Source: Hafnia alvei (GTDB taxonomy: Bacteria > Pseudomonadota > Gammaproteobacteria > Enterobacterales > Enterobacteriaceae). From it: a stretch of 64,000 nucleotides of DNA. The position numbers and the translations under genes are program-made. The stretch spans positions 2,294,001 through 2,358,000 of the forward strand of contig NZ_OZ061315.1 in the NCBI RefSeq assembly GCF_964063325.1. Reading direction: 5' to 3'. Every line of letters begins with the position of its first letter. Positions within the stretch are counted from its first letter, which is position 1. The notes beneath the pieces were generated by a model. The model had not been told where the DNA came from. It ran no database searches and worked only from the letters and a program-made list of their open reading frames with translations. This document shows, one piece after another, positions 16,191 through 23,731 of this stretch.

Positions 16191-17198
16191 CTATGCTGCC
16201 ATATAAGCCCCTACAAACGTTTCTGCGACTTCCGCGCAGATGGCATTTCCGTAGGCGCGCAATCGTCCCACTCTTGCGGTAATGCCATTAGCCAACGGCT
16301 TAAGTCCGGGTTTAACTGGCCTCCACTTTCCATCATGGCAGAAGAGCCAGTCAGCATCTTGCCAGAAGCCGTTAACCTGATGGGGCCAATCATTTTTGAT
16401 TGCTGGGTCAGACTGCTGCCCGTCATCGCCGGAGTGATCCCCCTCCCGCCCCTGGTTCCGTCCGATGCACTCGGAGTTGTCCAACCGGATAACTGTGCTG
16501 TCACATCCAGCCGATCCGTTGGCAGCTTCCCGTTGCGAATCCTCCCTCCCTGATACCCCCCTTTCCCATCCGTTGCTGTTGGAGTATTCCACCCCGCTAG
16601 GCAGGCAAAATCTTGCAGATTCGACTGCCTGCCCGCCATCATTCTGGCTATAGCTTTCAATGGATCCTGATACGCGTTTTTGACGTTGCTCGCGTTCGGA
16701 GTGGGCAACCCAGAAAAGGCGCTGTCTGATATGCGGAGCACCGACGCCCGCAGCGCAGATATCGACAGCTGTTGCGGCGTAGTTCGCTCCTTCCAAGTCA
16801 GCTTGTACAAGGTCGAACCAGCCAAGGCCGTCTTTGCTTGCAACTTGCTCACCAAACACGACCCGAGGGCGGCACTGTTCGATGAGATAGTGGAAATGTG
16901 GCCATAGGTGCCGCTCGTCATCAAACCCGCCGCCTTTGCCTGCCGCGCTGAAAGGTTGGCATGGGCATGAACCTGTCCATACTGGCTTGTCATCTGACCA
17001 CCCAGCTCGGCGCAGAGCGTAAGACCAGACTCCGATTCCAGCAAAGAAGTGGCACTGTGTGTAGTTTCGTATGTCATCTGGAGTTACATCCTCAATAGAG
17101 CGTTCATCAACATCACCGGCTGCAATATGGCCAGCTGCAATAAGGTTTCTTAGCCACTGAGCAGCGTATGGGTCTATTTCGTTGTAATAGGCCGCCAT
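16191..17198 (-). CDS. Phage C5-cytosine DNA methyltransferase
   Basis: This 335-residue protein, counted from ATG 17198 (AGGAG 9 nt upstream), has recognisable C5-methyltransferase motifs: motif I HFFAGIGVWSYALRRAGW, the catalytic motif IV TGSCPCQPFSAAGKG with its Cys, motif VI-like VVFGEQVASK (Glu retained, Asn-Val changed), motif VIII APHIRQRLFWVAHS and motif X RAYGNAICAEVAETFV. The region between VIII and X (about 205-290) is low-complexity and rich in Ser, Asn and Gly, and serves as a poor target-recognition domain. It probably protects phage DNA from host restriction. No cognate endonuclease is adjacent. A 288-codon second frame overlaps almost all of it. Confidence 0.87.
   Translation of the reverse strand: MAAYYNEIDPYAAQWLRNLIAAGHIAAGDVDERSIEDVTPDDIRNYTQCHFFAGIGVWSYALRRAGWSDDKPVWTGSCPCQPFSAAGKGGGFDDERHLWPHFHYLIEQCRPRVVFGEQVASKDGLGWFDLVQADLEGANYAATAVDICAAGVGAPHIRQRLFWVAHSEREQRQKRVSGSIESYSQNDGGQAVESARFCLPSGVEYSNSNGWERGVSGREDSQREAANGSAGCDSTVIRLDNSECIGRNQGREGDHSGDDGQQSDPAIKNDWPHQVNGFWQDADWLFCHDGKWRPVKPGLKPLANGITARVGRLRAYGNAICAEVAETFVGAYMAA
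16211..17077 (-). CDS. Overprinted frame inside the methyltransferase gene
   Basis: A 288-codon frame on the same strand runs inside the methyltransferase. It has three related motifs (GLPTPNASN, GWNTPTATDG, GWTTPSASDG) and a segment GSTLYKLTWKERTTP. From memory, similar sequences (TSGTYG..., GSTLxxLTWK, GWPTPxAxD) are annotated as hypothetical proteins in many phages, and they appear to arise from this same overlap. GAGGA lies 12 nt before its ATG, which is long spacing. It could be a second translated product or only a conserved shadow of the methyltransferase; the methyltransferase frame is clearly real. Confidence 0.3.
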   Translation of the reverse strand: MTYETTHSATSLLESESGLTLCAELGGQMTSQYGQVHAHANLSARQAKAAGLMTSGTYGHISTISSNSAALGSCLVSKLQAKTALAGSTLYKLTWKERTTPQQLSISALRASVLRISDSAFSGLPTPNASNVKNAYQDPLKAIARMMAGRQSNLQDFACLAGWNTPTATDGKGGYQGGRIRNGKLPTDRLDVTAQLSGWTTPSASDGTRGGRGITPAMTGSSLTQQSKMIGPIRLTASGKMLTGSSAMMESGGQLNPDLSRWLMALPQEWDDCAPTEMPSARKSQKRL

Positions 17199-17200
17199 TA

Positions 17201-17971
17201 TTAGCTCTCCTGTGCAGGTGCGCAGAATATGCCGCACTCGAAATCCATGTTTTTCATCGGTCGCCCGATTGCATCTTCTGGCAGTTCATCAAGAAACATA
17301 CGGACACCCTTGTAGCGAACTAGACGAGCGCCTATTCGCCGCGATTGCTCTGCGCGCTGCTGGAAAATTTTTGGGTGAACTTTTCTTACGTGATTCCAGT
17401 ATGTTGGACTGGTCGCCTTCACACATCCAATACAGTTGGCATTTGGATAACCGAGCATGTAGATGCGAGGGAGTACAATGCCAGCCTCCATCAGAATTTT
17501 GAAGCAGTCACCCTTTGTTAACCCAGCATCTACAAGAACCGGTAATAGATTGTGTGGCTCATTTTGTCTGAAATTATCTACGCGATGCGCTTCATCTGCT
17601 GTAAATCCAAGAACAATGTGATCACTCTTGTTTGCTTTTTCCCAGTACTTGCGCGCCAGCTTCTTGAGTTGCGTAGTGCATGGGGCGCCAGCAGTACCAG
17701 ACATATATTGCTTTAGCTCCCACACCTCAAAAGCAGAGCATTCAGGGAACATTGGGTTTTTCACTATTTCTATCTGTACACCGAGCCATTTCTCTACATC
17801 ATTAAGAAACCTAAGATTATCCTCATCTTCTTCTACGACTGGATTGTTGAGAATCCGAATTTTGTGAGTTTTCCCGTATTTTTCAAGTGTCAACTTTGCA
17901 GCAACTGCACTTGCTGCACCGCACGAAAACCAAACTGCGATAACTGGCAATTCCTCAGATGATTTAGCCAT
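17201..17971 (-). CDS. PAPS-reductase-like (adenine nucleotide alpha-hydrolase fold) phage protein
   Basis: This 256-residue protein of the PAPS reductase/PP-loop ATPase superfamily has a modified loop, WFSCGAASAVAAK, at residues 14-26, and cysteine pairs GAPCTTQLKK and NANCIGCVKA that could bind a metal or Fe-S cluster. True PAPS reductases make sulfite; phage members of this superfamily are mostly of unknown role, some tied to nucleic-acid sulfur chemistry. Its start overlaps the preceding gene's stop (TAATG) and it is directly followed by the methyltransferase, so a shared job in DNA modification is possible. That is inference. Confidence 0.75.
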   Translation of the reverse strand: MAKSSEELPVIAVWFSCGAASAVAAKLTLEKYGKTHKIRILNNPVVEEDEDNLRFLNDVEKWLGVQIEIVKNPMFPECSAFEVWELKQYMSGTAGAPCTTQLKKLARKYWEKANKSDHIVLGFTADEAHRVDNFRQNEPHNLLPVLVDAGLTKGDCFKILMEAGIVLPRIYMLGYPNANCIGCVKATSPTYWNHVRKVHPKIFQQRAEQSRRIGARLVRYKGVRMFLDELPEDAIGRPMKNMDFECGIFCAPAQES

Positions 17972-18984
17972 TATTCGCTATCCTGTGCAGGTGCTGCGAT
18001 AAAAGAAACTTTTTTCCCGCATGATGGACAATATTTCAGGCCATTTTCATTTGGGCCATCATCAAAGAATGTCCAAGTTAAACCGCAATCACCAAGCCAC
18101 AGACCTTCACCATCACTTATCCAAGCGCATGCTTCTGGAGACTTAGCCAACTTGTAAGGCTCGCTTACAGGTTGGGCATTGACAGGTGCAGTTGCTGAAA
18201 TCAGATAATCACCAAAATCAGTGATATAGCTAATTCGACCTGAGCGCTGTAACGCTCCAACTTTTTCAAGCCGATGCACCTGTTCTTTTTCCAGATCGTG
18301 ACCGCCTGATTCTGGGTCGTCACAGCACTCAGCAAAGCGGTGTAACGCTGCAATGTCTGAGTCAGTAACAAACGAACGCAACTCACGCTGTATTACAGGT
18401 TGTACGGACACCTCGTCGCTAGGTAAGGGCGGCAAGTCAGGAACAGTCACGCCAAACAATGCAGCTAGGGAGCGGTAATTCTGTTCGGAGTGATAGCGGC
18501 CTTTACAACGAACAAGCTTCTCGGCTGCTTTGACGATTTTGGCAGTCTTTCCCTCATCCGCAAGGGTGACATCAGCGTTATTCTCGGCAACTTCAATGCA
18601 TAACACCGGAACGCCGTTGCTATCGCTTGTGCCGACGATTTCACCGAATAGGCGATGGCCAATATTATCGGAGCCAGTATCAATCGAAACTTTCATGCCA
18701 ATTAATTCAGGCTGTTTAGGTAATACCGGTGCTGCGTAGATTGGAATATTTCTACCCTGCTTAGAATCAGGGAACCCACGCATATATAAGCCTGTAGCGT
18801 TCATATTTGATATTTCACAAGCCTCTGTGAAAGCAACCGGATTCTTGGCTGCTTGCTCGTATGCCAGAAGCTGTCTAGCCATCAACTGTGCTTCTTCAGC
18901 AGGAATCATGACATTTGCACCATTCCCGTACGTTTCACGCCATGTGGCGATAGTTTCTAAACGCTCAGTTGTTAACTTAGTCAT
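17971..18984 (-). CDS. Phage mosaic accessory protein with C-terminal zinc-ribbon-like end
   Basis: This 337-residue protein runs from ATG 18984 (GGGAG 7 nt upstream). The N-terminal part (LTTERLETIATW, MARQLLAYEQAAKNPVAF) resembles the variable Ea22-like proteins of lambdoid leftward operons. The C-terminus, GLKYCPSCGKKVSF, looks like half of a zinc ribbon, with further cysteines upstream. It overlaps its neighbours by 1 and 8 bp, so it is co-translated in the leftward operon. Function unknown. Confidence 0.7.
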   Translation of the reverse strand: MTKLTTERLETIATWRETYGNGANVMIPAEEAQLMARQLLAYEQAAKNPVAFTEACEISNMNATGLYMRGFPDSKQGRNIPIYAAPVLPKQPELIGMKVSIDTGSDNIGHRLFGEIVGTSDSNGVPVLCIEVAENNADVTLADEGKTAKIVKAAEKLVRCKGRYHSEQNYRSLAALFGVTVPDLPPLPSDEVSVQPVIQRELRSFVTDSDIAALHRFAECCDDPESGGHDLEKEQVHRLEKVGALQRSGRISYITDFGDYLISATAPVNAQPVSEPYKLAKSPEACAWISDGEGLWLGDCGLTWTFFDDGPNENGLKYCPSCGKKVSFIAAPAQDSE

Positions 18985-19648
18985 TGCTCTGCTCCCGATA
19001 TCCTTCGCATAAATAATCATGACAACCGTCAAAATCGTATGGGTTGTATTGCCAGCTAATTTTTCCGCACGTTGGGCAATTCCATCTGACTTTGCCTGAT
19101 GCTTTTTTTCTGCGTTGTCTTTTGATGTGATCTGGTGTTTTTAATCCGGCGCCCTGAATCATTCGGCGGCGGTCGAGCAGGTTGATGTTGAATGTCCGAC
19201 GCTTAACAGCATCTGCAATATCAAACGGCAGCCAAACAATTCCTTCACTATCGCTCGGCGATTCAAACGTTGATGCTTTGCTGAAATCTGTCGTCGGTAG
19301 GGATCCATTACTGAGCCAATAAAGGTCATTGCCGTCCCAACGGCCTTTAACAAAACCTACGTATTTGAGGCATTTTGGCTGGATGACCGTGCTCACTGAA
19401 ACGCGTTGGCAATCGACATGAAATACAGATAGAGCATCAACATGATCTGCGGAGATTGGCAGATCGATTTCACGTCCCAACTCCCACGCTCTCTGTGCTT
19501 CTTCTCGTGTGTACACGTGAGCCTTATCAATATCAGAACTGTATCCGCAGCCATTCAAGCAGTGAAATGAAGCATTTGTGCCAACTGTTTCTCGGGTACA
19601 GACGAGATAAAACTTGTTGCCGCGCTCTTTGCTGTTACTGTGCATCAT
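18977..19648 (-). CDS. Phage hypothetical protein with C-terminal zinc ribbon
   Basis: This 223-residue protein from ATG 19648 (GGGAG 8 nt upstream; TAATG overlap with the gene before) has CTRE...CLNGCGY near the N-terminus and WNCPTCGKISWQYNP near the C-terminus, a likely metal-binding ribbon. In between is a globular domain with FVKGRWDGNDLYWL. No family recognised. It belongs to the leftward accessory operon. Confidence 0.65.
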   Translation of the reverse strand: MMHSNSKERGNKFYLVCTRETVGTNASFHCLNGCGYSSDIDKAHVYTREEAQRAWELGREIDLPISADHVDALSVFHVDCQRVSVSTVIQPKCLKYVGFVKGRWDGNDLYWLSNGSLPTTDFSKASTFESPSDSEGIVWLPFDIADAVKRRTFNINLLDRRRMIQGAGLKTPDHIKRQRRKKASGKVRWNCPTCGKISWQYNPYDFDGCHDYLCEGYREQSND

Positions 19649-19890
19649 TAACGAAGCTCCCATGATGAATAGCGACGTGCTGGTGTGCGTGAAACTTGCA
19701 CTTTTGGCGCGCAGTATAATTTCCATTCGGCGTGGCAATGATCATCACAGAACTTTTGATATTGTTGGTGCTGACCGACTTTGATCAGCTTCCCGATCAT
19801 CGCTGCGGCTTCTTTCGATTTACCGCACCAATAGCAGTGGCACTCAGTTTCTGGCGCACTAGGCGCCAGTGGGGTAGGAGTAAGCATCAT
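19648..19890 (-). CDS. Small Cys/His-rich phage protein
   Basis: This 80-residue protein starts within the stop of the RecE-like gene (ATGA overlap). It has CHCYWCGK and, 30 residues later, CDDHCHAEWKLYC, a spacing suited to a zinc finger. It may bind nucleic acid or protein; no family recognised. Confidence 0.65.
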   Translation of the reverse strand: MMLTPTPLAPSAPETECHCYWCGKSKEAAAMIGKLIKVGQHQQYQKFCDDHCHAEWKLYCAPKVQVSRTPARRYSSWELR

Positions 19891-21602
19891 TTATCCCCCT
19901 TGCAAGCCAGAAGGAATTTCACACCCGCGCTAACAAAATTACTAAATAATTGCTGGTGGGCTTTCAGTGCTTGAATCTCGGCCTGCAGATCTTCAACGGT
20001 TGGCTTTAGTGGCTTCGCTGATTTTCCCTCTCTATCGCATTCGGCTTCATGTTCTTCCCATTCTTTTTTGTATTCAGCGATCTGGTTAGTGAAGAATTGG
20101 ACGCGCTCAGATGAATCGGTAATAAATTTAGGTGCCACATCGAACAAATCCATCATGAGACTGCCAATAGACTCGTTATCAACCTCACCACCTAGCTCGG
20201 CTAGCTCAATTTCATTGGGTAGCCATTCAAGCAGGTAAGCGGCGGTAACATTGGATTTTTGCAGCGTAGCGGCGATCCCTTCGGCTGAATCTAAATTAGT
20301 CTCGCCATTGATTGCGCTTTGTAGCGCTGCTTTGATCTTTTCGGCGCGTGGGGATAGGGTTGCGTTGATTGACAGATCTTCATTTTCCCGCAAAGCCTCA
20401 GCATTCGTAGCTGGTGAGCTATTTTCAAGAATTTGGCTAATGTCAAACTTCCCGCCGCCCATGTTTACCACTTCGCCTCCGGTCACTTCCGGTTTTTCCC
20501 CCTCAATTGAGGACGTATAGCCTGCTAATTCTTCGCATTGAGGATGATCGGCTAAGCGGGTTTTGATGAAGTCCAGCAGGGCGGTTTTATCATCAATGAC
20601 TTTTAGGTTTTTGAGTAATTCCTGAATGATTGCGTGGCGGGTTTCTCGTTCAACCTCGGTTATGCCCACGATTGTGCGGAAAGCCGATACAATTGAGCGC
20701 CACTTCGGATCATTTTTCTCTATCAAAACTTTAGCTACGCCAACATCTGCAGCTTTTGCGTCAGCCGGGTTTTTACCCATCAGGGATAATGCAGCATCCA
20801 ATTCCATGGCATAAAAAATGGTTGGTATGCCGCAACTCGCGTCTTTAAATGGTGAGTCTGCTTTTTCAGTTTTAATAGCTGGCGCCGGGGTGTTTTTCTT
20901 ATCGCGATATATGGAAACGATATTTGCTAGCGCTTCATCATTACTGTGACCATCTACAGAGCATGCAACAGCACATGAACACCATTGCTTCACGAAATTA
21001 CAGATCATTCCCAGTTCGGCTGGCTTATCCGTTTGTGGGAAGGCTTCTTTAATTCCGTTAATCAGCGCCCCGAGCTGCGTCATGTTCGCGCCTTTAACAT
21101 AAGGCTCGCTGTGTACCGCCAAGATAATATCTTGGAAAAATTTATTATCGGTATCCATCTTCAGGGCGATCACTTGGCTTACTTGTTCGCGGGTAAGGCG
21201 CAACTCTTCCACGCCGTGTAAGAAGATAGAGGCGATGCGTGATTCTAACTGAGGCATAGCTGAAACGATTGTTAAGACTTCACTAGAATCATTTTGATCC
21301 GTCAGATTTGTTTCTGGTGCTGGTTCCGGCGCTGCAATCAATCGCCATGTTTTTTTATCGTCAGCGAGTTCGTACTTTTCACACCATGTTGTACTGAATT
21401 CATTTTCTTCCGGCAGATCATCAACAATAGGTGTATCAGTAGTAACTGGTTTGAAATAATTAGACAGGTCGATGCCATTTTGCTTAGCTAAAAAAGAAAT
21501 AGCGAAAGGGCATTCTTTAGCCGTTTCAACATCAACTAAAATAACGGTATCTTTTGCGTCAGAGCTTTTTTTAGCGCTCAAGAAATTAAAATATATGGTC
21601 AT
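19887..21602 (-). CDS. RecE N-terminal-like protein lacking the nuclease domain
   Basis: This 571-residue protein starts at ATG 21602 (AAGGAG 9 nt upstream). Residues 1-120 resemble the N-terminus of Rac exodeoxyribonuclease VIII (RecE): LSNYFKPVTTDTPIVDDLPEE, then TTWCEKYELADDKKTWRL. The rest is helical and acidic, with DPKWRSIVSAFRTIVGI, and ends in a coiled-coil-like segment. The C-terminal RecB-like nuclease motifs of RecE are not visible, and no recT follows. The N-terminal part of RecE is dispensable for its nuclease activity and of unknown function, so this could be a free-standing version with its own role. Confidence 0.65.
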   Translation of the reverse strand: MTIYFNFLSAKKSSDAKDTVILVDVETAKECPFAISFLAKQNGIDLSNYFKPVTTDTPIVDDLPEENEFSTTWCEKYELADDKKTWRLIAAPEPAPETNLTDQNDSSEVLTIVSAMPQLESRIASIFLHGVEELRLTREQVSQVIALKMDTDNKFFQDIILAVHSEPYVKGANMTQLGALINGIKEAFPQTDKPAELGMICNFVKQWCSCAVACSVDGHSNDEALANIVSIYRDKKNTPAPAIKTEKADSPFKDASCGIPTIFYAMELDAALSLMGKNPADAKAADVGVAKVLIEKNDPKWRSIVSAFRTIVGITEVERETRHAIIQELLKNLKVIDDKTALLDFIKTRLADHPQCEELAGYTSSIEGEKPEVTGGEVVNMGGGKFDISQILENSSPATNAEALRENEDLSINATLSPRAEKIKAALQSAINGETNLDSAEGIAATLQKSNVTAAYLLEWLPNEIELAELGGEVDNESIGSLMMDLFDVAPKFITDSSERVQFFTNQIAEYKKEWEEHEAECDREGKSAKPLKPTVEDLQAEIQALKAHQQLFSNFVSAGVKFLLACKGDK

Positions 21603-21712
21603 GCTTTTTATCTCCTTAGTAATTGAAATGCGCCCTAGGCAAACGTGTCCGACGACGTTGATTAGATAACCCAAGACGCATATCAATTGGCTTTTGGACA
21701 AAGCCAACAAAA

Positions 21713-22030
21713 TTAATGGTTGTTGATTACCGAACATCCGAATTCGAGGTTAATAACGCTGGTGGCTTGCTTCTTATCGCCATCAATAATTGTTTCATCG
21801 CCATACATGCGGAAATTCATATCGGCATCGTCAATGCTGAAAGAGGACCAGCATTCGGAACGCTCAAGTCCAGAGGCTTTAACTAGGCGAGGCGTGGTTA
21901 AATCAGAGAACGCGCAGCGCATTGCAGACATAGCAGAAGCCCATTTATGCCCAGCTTTTTGGCATTTGAACGCAACGTACGCTAGCCCGCGATTAATCAT
22001 CATGCGGTGCTGTATTGGATTTAATTTCAT
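21713..22030 (-). CDS. Phage hypothetical protein
   Basis: This 105-residue protein is preceded by AGGAG 7 nt before the ATG. It begins MKLNPIQHRMMINRGLAYV and has no recognisable domain. An antisense frame of equal length exists but lacks a ribosome site. A stem (TTGGCTTT/AAAGCCAA, 21687-21707) lies just after its stop, before the RecE-like gene. Confidence 0.6.
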   Translation of the reverse strand: MKLNPIQHRMMINRGLAYVAFKCQKAGHKWASAMSAMRCAFSDLTTPRLVKASGLERSECWSSFSIDDADMNFRMYGDETIIDGDKKQATSVINLEFGCSVINNH

Positions 22031-22094
22031 TTCTTAACTCCTGAATTTTGGTTGCAGAAATCCCACGGCAAAATGCCGTAATAAATTTCGATTT

Positions 22095-22151
22095 AAAAAA
22101 ATGGCGGTATCAGTTTTCGCTAATGCATCGGTTAAAGGATCCGATACCGCC
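22095..22151 (-). terminator. Leftward intrinsic terminator inside the early leader
   Basis: GGCGGTATC and GATACCGCC (22143-22151 with 22103-22111) form a perfect 9-bp stem with a 31-nt loop, followed on the minus strand by ATTTTTTT. It stands between the leftward promoter and the main leftward operon, so those genes would need read-through or antitermination. A second perfect inverted repeat (TTGTGGT/ACCACAA) lies at 22177-22200. Confidence 0.65.
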
Positions 22152-22319
22152 TAAGTACTTCACTGGTATTGGCGTATTGTGGTTTATTTCCTTACCACAA
22201 CCGGCTGGATACTCAGAAATGCCCCTAAATCTAAATACCCATGCGGTTGTGTGCCTGTACTGTCTTAACCACCTCAGGCGGTAGTGGTATCCTTGCGGGA
22301 GTTCAAACCAAGCAAGGAA

Positions 22320-22580
22320 TTAACTATGGATCTGAGATTTAAATGCCCGCATTGCGGCAGCCGTCGTTTCGAGAGGGATGATTATTCTGGCGACGAACAT
22401 ATCATCTGCTCCAGATGCCTTAGGAGAGTCAATGAGGCTGACCTCACTGAACACCGCTCGAAAGCAGTCGAAAAAATCATCGAGGCCTTCAAAGACTTCA
22501 GGGATAAGTAATCCAATTAGGTCATTAACTTGCTGATCTTCGACTTGTAGCACTAGCGGCTTTCCTCGTAATTCAGCCAT
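22320..22580 (-). CDS. Possible first leftward gene, antisense to the zinc-ribbon gene
   Basis: This 86-residue frame is the first after the leftward promoter, with GGAG 9 nt before its ATG. The N-terminus MAELRGKPLVLQVEDQQVN looks protein-like; the rest lies antisense to the zinc-ribbon gene and may only reflect it. Both cannot easily be under strong constraint; I cannot decide between them. Confidence 0.4.
   Translation of the reverse strand: MAELRGKPLVLQVEDQQVNDLIGLLIPEVFEGLDDFFDCFRAVFSEVSLIDSPKASGADDMFVARIIIPLETTAAAMRAFKSQIHS
22326..22511 (+). CDS. Small zinc-ribbon phage protein
   Basis: This 61-residue protein begins MDLRFKCPHCGS, with a second pair CSRC 21 residues on, then a charged helix (KAVEKIIEAFKDFRDK). 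AAGGAA lies 7 nt before the ATG at 22326. Comparable small CPxCG proteins are frequent near lambdoid immunity regions. It is oriented against the surrounding leftward genes. Confidence 0.5.
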   Translation: MDLRFKCPHCGSRRFERDDYSGDEHIICSRCLRRVNEADLTEHRSKAVEKIIEAFKDFRDK

Positions 22581-22722
22581 TTTGTTTATCTCCGTCTTAA
22601 TTCTCTTATCACCTTACCCAGCATTGGTTAACCCAAGGGCTAAACGATGCTGGCTTTTGCGTTCTTTCACGCCGTCAGAACCTTGCTAAGTTATCGCGCA
22701 GTGTTGTGCGTCGATGTGATAA

Positions 22723-22751
22723 ATATTATTTATATTCATATTCCAACACAA
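22723..22751 (-). promoter_or_regulatory. Early leftward promoter PL
   Basis: On the minus strand TTGTGT is followed by a 17-bp spacer and TAATAT. The spacer and minus-10 (22723-22742) repeat the rightward promoter at 23423-23442 with 19 of 20 bases identical, implying a shared repressor operator. Confidence 0.7.
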
Positions 22752-22845
22752 GGTGTAAATTCATTAAAAATTAATTTTCGCATTAACTAAATGATTTTTA
22801 TTGATAAATAGTTTGGATTTTTGCTTGGGCGGAAAACGAACAGCA

Positions 22846-22869
22846 GAAAAACCCGCCTAATGCGGGTTT
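22846..22869 (-). terminator. Repressor gene terminator
   Basis: AACCCGC/GCGGGTT (22850-22869) followed on the minus strand by a T-run, 36 bp after the repressor stop. Confidence 0.85.
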
Positions 22870-22904
22870 GAGGGAGGGGGATTGGTATGCGTGGATAAAG
22901 GAGT

Positions 22905-23366
22905 TTATCGCTGCCTTTTTTGTGCGGCTAGTATGTTTTCAAAGGCCTCTTTATACATTTCATTAAGGCCTCGCAACTGCGTTAAGTGCTTTTTCTTTTC
23001 TGCCTCGGGTAATATCTCAAACAGATTTAGAAGCTCAGCTTGTTCAGAGGTGACAAGGCGCCAGCCTTGACCGTCAAAGCCATTATCGTACGTACCTGAT
23101 GACCTGACATAGTTCATCAAGTCAGCCAAGTCAGGGCGCAGATCCTCTGGTTTGACACGTAGTAGTGCAGCAAACTTCAATGCAGCGTCAGTATTTAATG
23201 GTGCCTTCCCGCTTAGGTAGTGGCTCACACTAGACTGAGTCTCAAACCCCATCAAGTCAGCGGCGAGCTCCTGAGTGAGTTTTAGCTCCTTCTTTTTCGC
23301 ATCCCAAGCATCACGTAATCGTTGAGTGTCTTCAGGGGATGCGATCTCTTCGCGTTTTTTTCTCAT
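22905..23366 (-). CDS. Prophage repressor (RacR-like)
   Basis: This 153-residue HTH repressor opens MRKKREEIASPEDTQRLRD, with an XRE-type helix-turn-helix (LTQELAADLMGFETQSSVSHYLSG, residues about 30-53), resembling RacR of the Rac prophage. It has no LexA-like peptidase domain, so self-cleavage on RecA activation is unlikely; induction may instead depend on the antirepressor encoded at 29952. It is divergent from cro across a 106-bp operator region. Confidence 0.88.
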   Translation of the reverse strand: MRKKREEIASPEDTQRLRDAWDAKKKELKLTQELAADLMGFETQSSVSHYLSGKAPLNTDAALKFAALLRVKPEDLRPDLADLMNYVRSSGTYDNGFDGQGWRLVTSEQAELLNLFEILPEAEKKKHLTQLRGLNEMYKEAFENILAAQKRQR

Positions 23367-23369
23367 ACG

Positions 23370-23382
23370 TTCATTTTATGAA
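23370..23382. promoter_or_regulatory. Operator palindrome next to the repressor gene
   Basis: TTCAT-TTT-ATGAA is a perfect palindrome 4 bp from the repressor start. The same ATGAA half-site occurs in both early promoters. Confidence 0.55.
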
Positions 23383-23413
23383 TAAAACTAATATTTAAAA
23401 ACTGATATAGATC

Positions 23414-23442
23414 TTGATCGTAAATATGAATATAAGTAATAT
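23414..23442 (+). promoter_or_regulatory. Early rightward promoter PR
   Basis: TTGATC, 17-bp spacer, TAATAT. The segment AATATGAATATAAGTAATAT (23423-23442) is mirrored at PL. It drives cro and the early rightward genes. Confidence 0.75.
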
Positions 23443-23472
23443 CTTTGAGGTAAACAAAAATAGAGGTGTTCA

Positions 23473-23721
23473 ATGGATCTTAAAACGTACTTAAAAAGTA
23501 ATCGAATTACTCAGCAGCAATTTGCTGACATTGTCGGTTGCTCACAATCATCAATCAGCAGTGTCATCAAAGGGAAATCAAAGTTTGGTCCTGAGACGGC
23601 AGTAGAGGTTGCCGCTGCAACCAATTATGAAGTTACTCCCCACGAACTACGCCCAACAATTTTTATCAGACCAACAGATGGCATCCCTGAAGAACACCAG
23701 AATACCACCAAGGAAAACTAA
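23473..23721 (+). CDS. cro: Cro-like repressor
   Basis: This 82-residue protein carries a helix-turn-helix (ITQQQFADIVGCSQSSISSVIKG, residues about 12-34) typical of Cro/YdaS-type phage regulators. It is the first gene after the rightward promoter, divergent from the repressor, and would shut off repressor synthesis during lytic growth. Confidence 0.85.
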   Translation: MDLKTYLKSNRITQQQFADIVGCSQSSISSVIKGKSKFGPETAVEVAAATNYEVTPHELRPTIFIRPTDGIPEEHQNTTKEN

Positions 23722-23731
23722 GGACTGAATT

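Noticed and set aside
21720..22037. A 105-codon plus-strand frame
   Set aside because: It is exactly antisense to the minus-strand gene at 21713-22030, which has a proper ribosome site and fits the leftward operon.
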